NCBI RefSeq assembly: GCF_000975035.1
Contig: NZ_BBRA01000002.1
Coordinates: 186,001 to 250,000 of the forward strand
DNA from: Demequina flava
GTDB lineage: Bacteria > Actinomycetota > Actinomycetes > Actinomycetales > Demequinaceae
DNA length: 64,000 nt
Direction: 5' to 3'
Below the pieces are notes generated by a model, which was not told where the DNA came from, did not search any database, and worked only from the letters and a program-made list of their open reading frames with translations. A program made the position numbers and the translations under genes. Shown one piece after another: positions 39,980 through 49,115 of the stretch (position 1 is the first letter of the stretch; each line of letters begins with the position of its first letter).

Positions 39980-41521
39980 CTACGAGACCTCGCGCTTGTA
40001 CAGCAGCTCAACGACGAACCCCGAGCTCGACTGCGCCGCGGAAACGAGGTTAACGCCGGGTACACCGACGTTCGTGTAGACAAACTCGGCCGGGGTGTGA
40101 ATGTCGACATCACCGCCGTAAACCTGCCCGATGAAGGAACTGTTGTTGTGAATTTTCACCGAACCTGGTGCATACCAGAATGACTCGAGCGGCGGTTCGA
40201 TCGTCATCGGAGTGTGGTTAATGATGTCGCCGGACCCATGCGAGTGCGGAACGATCACCCACAGCTTGTAGTTGCCGCCGTCTCCGGAACTAAAGGTGAA
40301 GTCGTTGGAAGTCTCGAAGTTGTTCACAAAGAAGACGGTGTCGGCGTTCAGCGAAAACTCGAACCCGCTCTGAGAATAGAAGCCGTTGTCGTAGCCGTTC
40401 GAGCAGCCCCTGAGGTCGAACATCGTGGGAGCCGATGGCAGCTCAACTGGTCCCTTGATGGAACCAATCCAGCCCGCGTAGTTGCACTGGTCAATGGTGC
40501 TACGTTCCCACGCCTTCAGCGGGTACTGGTCATCGATGCGCTGAGCTAGGTCAGCGTCGTCACGGTGGACGAAGCCCGTCCAATCCGACGGTGTGTAGTC
40601 AATCACTGGAAGGCCCACCGGGACGATGTTCGTAATGGAATCAGCGCCGACGTTGTACTTCGTTGCGCCGTTGGCAACGACTGGGTGGTAACCGACCTGG
40701 CTTCCACCGGCGGTCACGTCCCCACCAATGTAGATCGGGTTGTTATTGACAAGATCACCGTTACGTACAGTCACATTGCCGTCCACGGAATACTCGGCAG
40801 AGGCTGTCGAGGGGAACCGCACGCCGAACTGCGCCCAGAGGTCCCCAGCAACATGGCATTGGCTATTGGAGAAGTTCACACTTCCATCGGGAACGATCAA
40901 CGAGCCCTTCAGCGTGGCTCCACCCGAGCAATCCCAGTCTCCACCGTCAACCCAAACATCAGCTTCCTGATCAAGCAGCTGTGGGGACAAAGTGAATCCA
41001 GCACCAACAAATACGTCTGTCGCCGAGAAGATTGCCGCGTCCTCGGACAACTGTGTGCGCGGCTCCAGTGCCAGGCTGGACTGCATCACACGCTCAGGAT
41101 TCAAGCCGATGCTGTCCTCGACGCCCACTGCGGTCGCCGTGACGGTCGCGCGGTTGGGCAACGCGTTCAACGTTCCACCCGTGCATGCGATGGGGTCTGC
41201 TGAGTCATCGTTGAAGTAGTCGATCGTCACCGATACAGACGTGGCCTGGGGGCCGTCGTTGAGGGTGATGGGACTGAACGATGGTGCTCCACACGGTGAG
41301 TCGTACTCCAGCTCAGCCATTGTGGCGTCAATCGCAGCCTCTGCTGCGTGCACTTCGGTTGTACGTAGCCGGTCACGACCAGAGTCGTTGACCGCGATGA
41401 TCGTCTGCGTGATGACGATGCCAGCGACGGCGATACCAACTAGGCCGACTCCCATGGCCGCAACAAGTGCAACGCCCTCATCATCGCGCTTATGGTGCGC
41501 GGGTTTGAGTGTGAACATCAT
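39980..41521 (-). CDS. PilX-like minor prepilin with large beta-helical-looking domain
   Basis: A 513-residue exported protein. The N-terminus KPAHHKRDDEGVALVAAMGV resembles a PilX prepilin: a basic leader ending in Gly, then a hydrophobic helix. The mature +5 position is Ala, not the usual Glu. The middle and C-terminal parts alternate short hydrophobic strands and Gly/Asn turns (IYIGGDVTAGG, VYGGDVDIHTP) as in bactofilin-like or right-handed beta-solenoid repeats. Several cysteines could form disulphides. Two adjacent ATGs (41521, 41518) follow TGAGGAG. It may be a pilus tip or priming subunit; function is inferred from position. Confidence 0.7.
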   Translation of the reverse strand: MMFTLKPAHHKRDDEGVALVAAMGVGLVGIAVAGIVITQTIIAVNDSGRDRLRTTEVHAAEAAIDATMAELEYDSPCGAPSFSPITLNDGPQATSVSVTIDYFNDDSADPIACTGGTLNALPNRATVTATAVGVEDSIGLNPERVMQSSLALEPRTQLSEDAAIFSATDVFVGAGFTLSPQLLDQEADVWVDGGDWDCSGGATLKGSLIVPDGSVNFSNSQCHVAGDLWAQFGVRFPSTASAEYSVDGNVTVRNGDLVNNNPIYIGGDVTAGGSQVGYHPVVANGATKYNVGADSITNIVPVGLPVIDYTPSDWTGFVHRDDADLAQRIDDQYPLKAWERSTIDQCNYAGWIGSIKGPVELPSAPTMFDLRGCSNGYDNGFYSQSGFEFSLNADTVFFVNNFETSNDFTFSSGDGGNYKLWVIVPHSHGSGDIINHTPMTIEPPLESFWYAPGSVKIHNNSSFIGQVYGGDVDIHTPAEFVYTNVGVPGVNLVSAAQSSSGFVVELLYKREVS

Positions 41522-41529
41522 TGAACTCC

Positions 41530-42213
41530 TCACAGAGCCGGGATTGACGAGCAATAGTCGGGCGAGTAGCCGTACACAGTGTTACGGCCGGTAACGACAG
41601 ATGAGACGACGGAGGGATTCGCTCCCTCGCGCTCGCCAGGGTCGCCCATGCGCAACGTAATGCGAATGTTCTGGGCTTTTGATCCTGTCGGAAGCGTCGT
41701 GTCGAGCCAGAACGGTGGCCACGTTTCGGAGTCCGCGGGATCAATGGCGGTAGCACCAGAGTCAACGACGTTGTTGGCCACGTTGAACCAGGACGTTGCG
41801 GTCGAAGGATCCCCTGCGTCCCACTCGCGATACTCGAGGTCGCCGTAGCGGCTACCTGCGTCGTGGTGGATCACTCGCCACTGCACGCACTTGTCCTCGC
41901 CGTTCTCCTGCGTGTAAACCCGGAGCGAGTAATTGGCAGCGACACCAGACTGCGCGTAGCTGTCTAGCGCTGGGTCCAAGATGACGTTTCCGGAGCGGAT
42001 CTGCCTGTCGATCTGCGAAAGCCCGAGTCGGGCTTGTTCGACTGAACGAGTTCTGGCGAGGTTGTCCTCAGCTTGGTTAATCATCGTGATGAAGAGCGAG
42101 AAAATCAGCGCCATGAGGATGGAGAAGATCGTCATGGCGATCAGAAGCTCGGTCAGGCTGTAGCCACCCGCCTGGTCCCGTTCGCTCCACCGCCTACGCA
42201 TTTCCTCACGCAT
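41530..42213 (-). CDS. PilW/PilJ-like minor type IV prepilin
   Basis: A 227-residue prepilin. The class III signal QAGGYSLTELLIAMTIFSIL has the cleavage Gly, aromatic +1 residue and Glu at +5. The mature part is a helix followed by a globular domain with two cysteines (DKCVQWR and DYCSSIPAL) that could form a disulphide. It overlaps the upstream prepilin gene by 8 bases and is 8 bases from the next, so the minor prepilins are coupled. Confidence 0.82.
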   Translation of the reverse strand: MREEMRRRWSERDQAGGYSLTELLIAMTIFSILMALIFSLFITMINQAEDNLARTRSVEQARLGLSQIDRQIRSGNVILDPALDSYAQSGVAANYSLRVYTQENGEDKCVQWRVIHHDAGSRYGDLEYREWDAGDPSTATSWFNVANNVVDSGATAIDPADSETWPPFWLDTTLPTGSKAQNIRITLRMGDPGEREGANPSVVSSVVTGRNTVYGYSPDYCSSIPAL

Positions 42214-44056
42214 TCTCAGGCTCCTTGTAAGAGGCCGATGCGGACGAGCCGTTGAGGGTGGTCTTGACCGACAAGATGAACGGGTCCCCCACCGTGGGCT
42301 CCACTGTGTAATTGATGGTCGCGGTGACCGTGCCCGTCGAGGCGTTCACAGAGCATGCTTCTTCCGCGCATACGGGATCCACACCGTCCACGACGTCACT
42401 AGACCGGGACACCGACACCGCACCCGATGCAGTGACAGTGACCAACGCGTTGCTCCACGTCACTTCGGGGATGGTGCCAGAGCCACTAGCACTTGGCGAG
42501 ATCGACAGGCTTGAGTATCCCGAGCCGTTCCAGTACTGGAGGGAGCCCCCACGCGAAAGCTGCGCAGCAGTCGTCGTCTGGGAAGTTCCGCGTTGGGCGA
42601 GTACAGAATCGTTGTACCCCGTGATTGTCACCAGCCCGCTGGCGGCGTCACCGCCGTCCCAGCTTGAACCGACGATGGCACCAACGGAAATAGTGCCCAG
42701 CTGCCGGTTCACGCCAGCTGAGGCGCAACCAGATCCCGAGAGCACCTCACAACCGGTATTGCCATTGCCAGCGAGTCCCTCGACAAAGCGTCCCGCCCAG
42801 GCGGTTTCGACACTCGAGCCACTCTCCTGTTGGACGCGACCAAGGCGAACAATGTCGGACCCAGCGTTGAGCAGTAGGTAACCCGAATAGGTGCTCGCGG
42901 GATTCATACGTGAACTCGCGCATGGCTGTGTGGCTGGGATCGTAGCGGCGCCAGCGCCTACAGAGCACGCAAGGCTGGTCGACGCGTCAAGGGTGCCGTC
43001 GCGCGGGTCATCCGCGCGGGCTGTCAGGCTCAAACCACTCGTGCCGCCACCGATGGTGTGGCTTGAATTGTTGGCTGACATCGTTATGTCTGAAGGGTTT
43101 GCCGGCGCAGCCTCTGGGTTAACGTCGTCATCAGAGGCATCGAGTGAGAACGCCTCGTAGCCCTCAAGCCACCCAAAGTCTTCGGGCTGGTTGTCCGTAT
43201 CGTCGTCGTTCCATCGCACCCCGCCATATTGACCTAGTGCGGTGGCGGTCGTCGTCTGCTGGCTCGACGTGTGCGCGACCGTCGAGGAAGTGCCCACCTG
43301 AATCTGGTGGAACGGAGAACTCTCGAACAATGGTCGCGGCAATGCTGGATCTTCCTCGTTTTCGGGAAGGGACGTGGCCGATGCTGTGAAGACCACGTTG
43401 CCGGAACTCGCCTGCGAGTAGTACAACGCTTGACAGGACGCCAGGAACGGTGCGTTATTCAGGTCACCGCACCCACCTGAAGGTGCGTATGCAGTCGAAA
43501 ACAGAGTTGTGATCTCTTCGTTACCGTGCCGGATAGAGTCCCAAGTCACGACTACGGCGAGGCCATATGCGTCGTCCTGTCCCGCCTGATCGCGCGTGAC
43601 GTACGAGCGCACCGTGAACTCGGTCCCACGACCTGCGCCATCGGCCTCCACCTGAGTATGAGATCCCGTGACGTCGAACAGCGGAGGCCACGCTTGAGAG
43701 AGGTCTTGATCAGACAGACCGGATGGCGCGACCTGCAGGGCAATCGACGTGCCTTCTACGGTCAGTACGTCACCGGCGACAAACGGGTCTCCACCAGAAG
43801 CGGCTTGGTAATTGCTAGACATACCCTTCTTAAGCACATTCCAAGGAATGGCGCGCATTTGCTCCATTGCTTCATTCGCGTAGGAAGTTGCTTGTTGACG
43901 AGCATTCGAGTCCGCGTTAGTGGTCAGAGCAGACGCTTGAATTCCGATGATAGCAAGAATGACGATTGCCATCACGAACATCGCCACAATCAGTTCAACC
44001 AGCGTGAATCCGTCTTCACGCTCGCTCAACTGATCTCGACGGTCACCGTTAGACAA
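42206..44056 (-). CDS. Very large PilV-like type IV prepilin (about 616 aa)
   Basis: A prepilin with the signal EREDGFTLVELIVAMFVMAI (Gly, Phe+1, Glu+5) and a long N-terminal helix. About 560 residues of Ser/Thr/Gly/Ala-rich, beta-prone extracellular sequence follow. Most prepilins have 130-250 residues, so this is unusually long. I chose the TTG at 44056, which has AAGGAGAGG just upstream; the GTG at 44104 lacks one and lies in the pilA terminator. Cysteines at CGDLNNAPFLASC and CAEEAC suggest disulphides. A role as adhesive tip subunit is inference. Confidence 0.75.
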   Translation of the reverse strand: MSNGDRRDQLSEREDGFTLVELIVAMFVMAIVILAIIGIQASALTTNADSNARQQATSYANEAMEQMRAIPWNVLKKGMSSNYQAASGGDPFVAGDVLTVEGTSIALQVAPSGLSDQDLSQAWPPLFDVTGSHTQVEADGAGRGTEFTVRSYVTRDQAGQDDAYGLAVVVTWDSIRHGNEEITTLFSTAYAPSGGCGDLNNAPFLASCQALYYSQASSGNVVFTASATSLPENEEDPALPRPLFESSPFHQIQVGTSSTVAHTSSQQTTTATALGQYGGVRWNDDDTDNQPEDFGWLEGYEAFSLDASDDDVNPEAAPANPSDITMSANNSSHTIGGGTSGLSLTARADDPRDGTLDASTSLACSVGAGAATIPATQPCASSRMNPASTYSGYLLLNAGSDIVRLGRVQQESGSSVETAWAGRFVEGLAGNGNTGCEVLSGSGCASAGVNRQLGTISVGAIVGSSWDGGDAASGLVTITGYNDSVLAQRGTSQTTTAAQLSRGGSLQYWNGSGYSSLSISPSASGSGTIPEVTWSNALVTVTASGAVSVSRSSDVVDGVDPVCAEEACSVNASTGTVTATINYTVEPTVGDPFILSVKTTLNGSSASASYKEPENA

Positions 44057-44081
44057 ATCAGCCTCTCCTTCAAAATTGGCC

Positions 44082-44117
44082 TTGGTAGGGGCACGTGTCA
44101 ACACGCGCCCCTACCAA
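44082..44117 (-). terminator. Strong hairpin after pilA
   Basis: TTGGTAGGGGC (44082-44092) pairs exactly with GCCCCTACCAA (44107-44117), and the loop itself can pair CGTGT with ACACG. It lies 11 bases past the pilA stop and just before the large prepilin start. It could end or attenuate pilA transcripts so that the major pilin is made in excess over the minor prepilins. Confidence 0.75.
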
Positions 44118-44128
44118 AACGAGAATAC

Positions 44129-44563
44129 TTAGGAGCAGTCGCCCTCTTCGAGTCCACCCTGCGCGGAGTACTGGTATCCAGTAGTGGCGGCTACGTCGCC
44201 CTTGTCGTTGGAGACTGAAACGCACCAGTCTGTGGAGTCGTTTCCGGTGTTGTCGCCAGTTTCCAAAAGCACGTTGTCGGACGCTGCACTCACAACTTCA
44301 CTGTCGATCGTGTAATCTTCCCCAACCGCCGACTGCTCGATGTTGGGGCCAGCGGTCTCATCCACGAACCAGGTTGCAACTTCCTTACCAAGCGTCGACA
44401 CGTCAGCCTTGGCCGCCGAGTCCTCAGCCTTCTCACGCTGCGAGAGGAAGATCGGGATGGCGATTGCGGCAAGGATGCCGATGATGATCATCACCACGAG
44501 GAGCTCGATCAGGGTGAAGCCCTGGTCCTTGTTTTCCATCTGCTTACGAATGCGAGACATCAT
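44129..44563 (-). CDS. pilA: Major type IV pilin PilA
   Basis: A 144-residue prepilin with leader MMSRIRKQMENKDQG then FTLIELLVVMIIIGILAAIA, the textbook N-methylated helix with Glu at +5. The globular domain ends in a cysteine pair (TDWCVSV and EEGDCS) likely closing a D-region loop. I took the ATG at 44563, 9 bases after AAAGGA; the next ATG is equivalent. It is bracketed by hairpins on both sides, consistent with its own abundant transcript. It forms the fibre if the locus is active. Confidence 0.92.
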   Translation of the reverse strand: MMSRIRKQMENKDQGFTLIELLVVMIIIGILAAIAIPIFLSQREKAEDSAAKADVSTLGKEVATWFVDETAGPNIEQSAVGEDYTIDSEVVSAASDNVLLETGDNTGNDSTDWCVSVSNDKGDVAATTGYQYSAQGGLEEGDCS

Positions 44564-44599
44564 AGTCTTGATTCCTTTACTTTCATTGTTATATGTCAA

Positions 44600-44643
44600 G
44601 GGAAACTTATGTTTCCCCTCCTACCGACACGGGAGTGTGTCGG
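44600..44643 (-). terminator. Two hairpins between pilC and pilA
   Basis: CCGACAC/GTGTCGG (44624-44630 and 44637-44643, loop GGGAGT) lies 10 bases after the pilC stop and looks like a terminator or attenuator. Next to it GGGAAAC/GTTTCCC (44600-44606 and 44611-44617) forms a second hairpin, followed on the minus strand by TTGACATATAAC. That AT-rich segment could hold a promoter for pilA, but I cannot place -35 and -10 boxes with confidence. Confidence 0.55.
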
Positions 44644-44653
44644 AGAAGTCTCT

Positions 44654-45880
44654 TTAGGCGATCAATTCGAAGACTCCGAAGATCGGCATGTAAAGGGCGA
44701 TCACCATGAATCCCACGATTCCCCCAAGGACCGCGATCATGAGCGGCTCGATCAGTGACGTCAGTTGTTCGGTCGTGGCTTCAACTTCTTGGTCATAGAA
44801 GTCGGCAATCTTGTCAAGCATGTCGTCGAGGGCACCGGTGTCTTCACCAACGGCCATCATTTGCACGACCATAGGTGGGAACACCGCATGCTCGGCGAGC
44901 GGCTTCGCTAGCGAGTTTCCAGTCCGGACAGACTCGCGTACGTCTTTGGATGCGCGCTCAATTACGATGTTTCCACTCGCTTCGCCAACGATATCCAGCG
45001 CCTGTAGAACCGGCACTCCCGATCGCAGCATCGCGCCGAGGTTTCGCGTGAACCGCGCGACAGCAATCTTTTGCACGAGCGGACCGAAAACGGGAACCTT
45101 CAGGTAAATAGGCTCCACCTTCTCGCGGAAGCCCTTCGAGTTCTTGTTCTTGTTCCAGAGGACAACGCCCACCACAGTGGCGATTATGAAAGGAATAATC
45201 AGAATCTTCAGCAGGTCCGACATCGTCACGAGGATCTGTGTCATGAAGGGCAGGTCACCGCCGAGTGAGTCAAACATGCCCTCGAACACCGGCACGATAA
45301 AGAGCAACATGCCGATGACCGCGAGGATCGCGATGATGAAAACGACGACGGGGTAAGTCATCGCGGACTTAACCTTGCCGCGAAGTTTCACCTCGGACTC
45401 GAAGTTGATCGCGACAGATTCGAGGACCGTGTCGAGGAAGCCTCCGACCTCACCCGCGCGGACCATGTTGACCATTAGTGGCGGGAACACCTCGTGCTTC
45501 CCCAGCGAAGTCGACAACGCTACACCCGCCTCGACGTCGCTCCGCACTTCTTGAATGATCTTGGCAAGAGCAGGGTTTTCGGTCTGCTCACCAAGGATCG
45601 TCAGAGCGCGCAGGAGCGAGAGTCCCGATCCGATCATCGTCGCGAGCTGCCGCGATGCAATCGCGATGTCCTTGAGCTTGATGCGATCGGTGAGGCCCGG
45701 AATGCTGATCTCGGTCTTCAGGCCACCGGTTTTGACCTCGGTGATGCTGACAGCTGCAAGGCCCATGTCCCGCAAGCGTGCGGCAACTGCGGCCTCAGAA
45801 GGCGCCTCGATGGAGCCCTTTTGGATCTTGCCGCGAGAGTCGCGGACTGCGTAGTCAAACTTTTTCGTGGCGGTCGCCAT
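44654..45880 (-). CDS. pilC: Type IV pilus platform protein PilC
   Basis: A 408-residue inner-membrane platform of the GspF family with two homologous cytoplasmic domains. Each carries the GEVGG/GEDTG signature: MVRAGEVGGFLDTVLE and MMAVGEDTGALDDMLD. Three long membrane helices are visible, near residues 168-190, 220-240 and at the C-terminus. Translation starts at the ATG at 45880, 2 bases after the pilT stop. It couples the PilB and PilT motors to pilin insertion. Confidence 0.95.
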   Translation of the reverse strand: MATATKKFDYAVRDSRGKIQKGSIEAPSEAAVAARLRDMGLAAVSITEVKTGGLKTEISIPGLTDRIKLKDIAIASRQLATMIGSGLSLLRALTILGEQTENPALAKIIQEVRSDVEAGVALSTSLGKHEVFPPLMVNMVRAGEVGGFLDTVLESVAINFESEVKLRGKVKSAMTYPVVVFIIAILAVIGMLLFIVPVFEGMFDSLGGDLPFMTQILVTMSDLLKILIIPFIIATVVGVVLWNKNKNSKGFREKVEPIYLKVPVFGPLVQKIAVARFTRNLGAMLRSGVPVLQALDIVGEASGNIVIERASKDVRESVRTGNSLAKPLAEHAVFPPMVVQMMAVGEDTGALDDMLDKIADFYDQEVEATTEQLTSLIEPLMIAVLGGIVGFMVIALYMPIFGVFELIA

Positions 45881-45882
45881 GG

Positions 45883-47283
45883 CTACTGTCCCCCGCCCGA
45901 GTGAGTTGCACGGCCACACAACCGGTTGAAGTCTTCCAGGTGGTGGCACATCTCAACGCCAGTCTCGTAGGAGATACGTCCCATCTTCACCAGCTGCGCG
46001 AGGTGCTGGTCCATGGTGTGCATTCCCTGTCGGGAGCCAGCCTGAAGCATGGAGTAGATCTGGTGAGTCTTGCCTTCACGAATCAAGTTCCGGATGGCAG
46101 GTGTTGCGATCATCACCTCGGTGGCTACAGCGCGGCCGGGTCCGTCAGAACGCCGGCACAGCGCCTGACACACAACTCCTTGGAGCGCGGACCCCAACTG
46201 AGTCTGCACCTGGGCCTGCTGCTCAGAGGGAAAGACGTCGATGATGCGTGAGATCGTCTGTGCAGCGTCCTGCGTGTGCAGTGTGCCGAAGACCAGGTGT
46301 CCCGTCTCTGCGGCTGTCAGCGCGACCTGGATAGTCTCGAGGTCACGGAGCTCACCGATCAAGATGACATCGGGGTCCTGACGCAATACGTGCTTCAACG
46401 CCTTCTGGAACGAGTGGGTGTCCGTACCCACCTCACGCTGGTTCACAAGGGAACTCTTGTGACGGTGGAGGAACTCAATGGGGTCCTCGACAGTCATGAT
46501 GTGCGAGGAGCGGTTACGGTTCACTAGATCAATCAGCGACGCCAGCGTCGTGGACTTGCCGGATCCCGTGGGTCCCGTGACGAGCACGAGGCCACGTGGC
46601 AGCCCAGCAAAGTTCGAGACTGTCGCCGGAACGCCGAGCGCCTCAAGCGGCTTGATCTCGTAAGGGATGACACGGAACGCCGCACCAATCGCGTTGCGCT
46701 GCTGGTAGATGTTGACGCGGTAACGCGCCTCGCCAACGAGTGCGTACGAGAAATCGAGCTCCAATTGCTCCTCGAAGGTCTCACGCTGCTTCTGCGTCAA
46801 GATCCCATACACCGAGCGCTGGATGGAGTCAGGAATCTGCTTCTCCATGCCCTCTACGGGGACAAGGTTGCCGTCCACTCGCATCATGGGCGGCGCACCC
46901 GAAGTGATGTGTAGGTCGGATGCACCGGCACGCAACATCGCGCGTAGCGCTTCCTGGATATCTAGGTCGCCGGATTGCTGCGCACGAGCCATTCCTACGC
47001 GCTGCGGCGTTTCATTGCTGGCAGGCGCTGCAGTGCTAGATGCGGCGTGCGGTGCCGAGGGCGCCTGTCCTGCCGAGTGCTGTGTAGGCGCACTACGAGG
47101 GACCCCGGCCATAACGCCGGTGCTTGTGCGAGTTGGCTGGCTTCCCGTGACGGGCTGCGAGGGGGTAGCTGGAGGCTGCTGCACCGCAGGCTGCGCGGGC
47201 GTCGCAGGAGCGCTCTGGGGCATGTAACTGCCCTGCGCCGACGCCTGAGGCATGAAGCCTCCAGGCATTGCACTTTCTGCCAT
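45883..47283 (-). CDS. pilT: Pilus retraction ATPase PilT with N-terminal extension
   Basis: A 466-residue motor. The Walker A GPTGSGKST is at 237-245 (Lys243), the Walker B region at DPDVILIGELRD, and the retraction-ATPase signature AIRNLIREGKTHQI is near the C-terminus. These separate it from PilB. The first 100 residues are a low-complexity Pro/Ala/Gln/Ser-rich extension not found in typical PilT proteins of about 345 residues. The ATG at 47283 has GAGGGGAAA upstream. Retraction power suggests twitching or DNA uptake rather than a static fibre. Confidence 0.93.
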   Translation of the reverse strand: MAESAMPGGFMPQASAQGSYMPQSAPATPAQPAVQQPPATPSQPVTGSQPTRTSTGVMAGVPRSAPTQHSAGQAPSAPHAASSTAAPASNETPQRVGMARAQQSGDLDIQEALRAMLRAGASDLHITSGAPPMMRVDGNLVPVEGMEKQIPDSIQRSVYGILTQKQRETFEEQLELDFSYALVGEARYRVNIYQQRNAIGAAFRVIPYEIKPLEALGVPATVSNFAGLPRGLVLVTGPTGSGKSTTLASLIDLVNRNRSSHIMTVEDPIEFLHRHKSSLVNQREVGTDTHSFQKALKHVLRQDPDVILIGELRDLETIQVALTAAETGHLVFGTLHTQDAAQTISRIIDVFPSEQQAQVQTQLGSALQGVVCQALCRRSDGPGRAVATEVMIATPAIRNLIREGKTHQIYSMLQAGSRQGMHTMDQHLAQLVKMGRISYETGVEMCHHLEDFNRLCGRATHSGGGQ

Positions 47284-47453
47284 CGTCTTTCCCCTCATTA
47301 CCGCGGTGCCAGTGCCCCTCAGCACGTCTGCCTGCGGTGATTGATCGTCAGTCTATGGATCTGGTTGGGTTTGGTCTACCCACAACACGGACTTCTGTCA
47401 GTGGAATTTGTCACTTTAGTGAGGAACCCTCACAAACTGGACAAATCGCCGGT

Positions 47454-49115
47454 CTACTTCACAACTCGCAAGAGTTCCTCGATCGACGTCAGTCCCATCT
47501 GCGCCTTGACCCAGCCGTCAGACAACAGCGTTTCCATTCCCGCCTTGAATGCTGACCTTGCAATCTCGGCGCTTGACGCACGGGCCACCGCGAGCCGTTC
47601 AATCTCTTCTGTGACGGGCATGATCTCGTGCAACGCGAGGCGCCCTCGGTACCCAGTATGTGAACAGCGCGAGCATCCCACGGCCCGGAAGAGCATCGGA
47701 GGTTCCTCGTCCTCGGGATGGCTGAACCGCTGGATCTCCTCGCGTCCGGCCTGGTACTCCTCTTTGCAGTTCGAACAAAGCCTGCGCGCAAGGCGCTGTG
47801 CGACCACGCAGTCCACAGCCGAACCGACGAGGAACGGCTCGATGTTCATCTCGATCAGTCGAGTAATCGCGGACGGCGCGTCGTTCGTGTGGAGAGTCGA
47901 CAACACAAGGTGACCTGTGAGCGCAGCTTCAATGGAGATCTGAGCTGTCTCGCCATCGCGGATTTCACCGAGGAGAACAACGTCAGGATCAGCACGCAGG
48001 ATTGAGCGAAGCGCTGCCGCAAAGGTCAGTCCCGCCTTGACGTTGACCTGGACCTGGTTAATGCCCGGTATTCGGTACTCGACCGGGTCCTCCACCGTAA
48101 TAACGTTGATTTCAGGTCGTGCCACCTGATTCAACGTGGCATATAGGGTCGTCGACTTACCCGATCCCGTGGGGCCCGTGACGAGGATCATGCCGTAGGG
48201 CTTCGTGTAGGACGCCTTGTACATCGCGAGATTCTCATCGCGAATGCCGAGGTCCTCAAGGTCCATCGCCGCGGTCGAATTGTCGAGGATACGCATCACG
48301 ACCTTCTCGCCCCACACCGTGGGCAGGGTCGCGACACGTAGGTCGATCTTGCGGCCGTTGTGGTTCACCGACAGGCGGCCATCCTGGGGCTTGCGTCGCT
48401 CAGCGATGTCGATGTCCGCCATGATTTTGATGCGGCTGATCACACCGTTCTGTGTCGATTTGGGCGCCTTCTGCATCTCGTGCAGCACGCCGTCAATGCG
48501 ATACCTCACGCCAAGTCCGTGTTCAGCCGGTTCAATGTGGATGTCCGAGGCACGGTCCTGGATTGCCTGAGTAATGAGGAGGTTCACGAACCTGATGATC
48601 GGAGCGTCATCTTCGATGACGGAACCGACCTTGGAAAGGTCCACTCCCTCTTCCTCTTCCGCGATGTCGTCGCGGAGGTTTTCCAACTCTGCGTCAGAGC
48701 GGCAGTACCTGTCGATCGCGGCCAAGACGTCGTCGTGTGCGGCGACCACCGGGAGAATCTGCATCCGCGTGAGGTTGCGAATGTCGTCAACCGCAACCAC
48801 GTTGCCCGGATTCGACATTGCAATCTTGAGGATGTCCCCGTCCAACTGGATGGGAAGCGCGGCGTGACGGCGGCAGACGGTGTCCGGCACCATCGAGACT
48901 GCAGCACGTTCGACTGGGAAATCCGCCAGCTCCACGAATTCCATGCCGACCTGGCTGGCGAGTGCGCGCACAAGCTGGCCTTCGGAGATCAGTCCCATCT
49001 CGACGAGCGTGCGGCCCAGCGAGGCGCCACGTTCCTTCTGCTCGTCGATGGCGTCCATCAACTGCTCTTCGCTGAGCGTGCCCTCTTCAAGGAGGATCGA
49101 TCCGAGTTGCTTCAC
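47454..49115 (-). CDS. pilB: Pilus extension ATPase PilB
   Basis: A 553-residue GspE-family motor. The N-terminal GspEII/MshEN-like domain (about 1-140) precedes the ATPase with Walker A GPTGSGKS at 314-321 and Walker B DPDVVLLGEIRD at 376-387. Four zinc cysteines (447, 450, 481, 484) in CSNC and CSRC mark an extension ATPase. It starts at a GTG preceded by GAGGG. It is the first gene of the pilus cluster, 121 bases after aroE. A 170-base gap with a small hairpin (47419-47433) follows before pilT. Confidence 0.95.
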   Translation of the reverse strand: MKQLGSILLEEGTLSEEQLMDAIDEQKERGASLGRTLVEMGLISEGQLVRALASQVGMEFVELADFPVERAAVSMVPDTVCRRHAALPIQLDGDILKIAMSNPGNVVAVDDIRNLTRMQILPVVAAHDDVLAAIDRYCRSDAELENLRDDIAEEEEGVDLSKVGSVIEDDAPIIRFVNLLITQAIQDRASDIHIEPAEHGLGVRYRIDGVLHEMQKAPKSTQNGVISRIKIMADIDIAERRKPQDGRLSVNHNGRKIDLRVATLPTVWGEKVVMRILDNSTAAMDLEDLGIRDENLAMYKASYTKPYGMILVTGPTGSGKSTTLYATLNQVARPEINVITVEDPVEYRIPGINQVQVNVKAGLTFAAALRSILRADPDVVLLGEIRDGETAQISIEAALTGHLVLSTLHTNDAPSAITRLIEMNIEPFLVGSAVDCVVAQRLARRLCSNCKEEYQAGREEIQRFSHPEDEEPPMLFRAVGCSRCSHTGYRGRLALHEIMPVTEEIERLAVARASSAEIARSAFKAGMETLLSDGWVKAQMGLTSIEELLRVVK

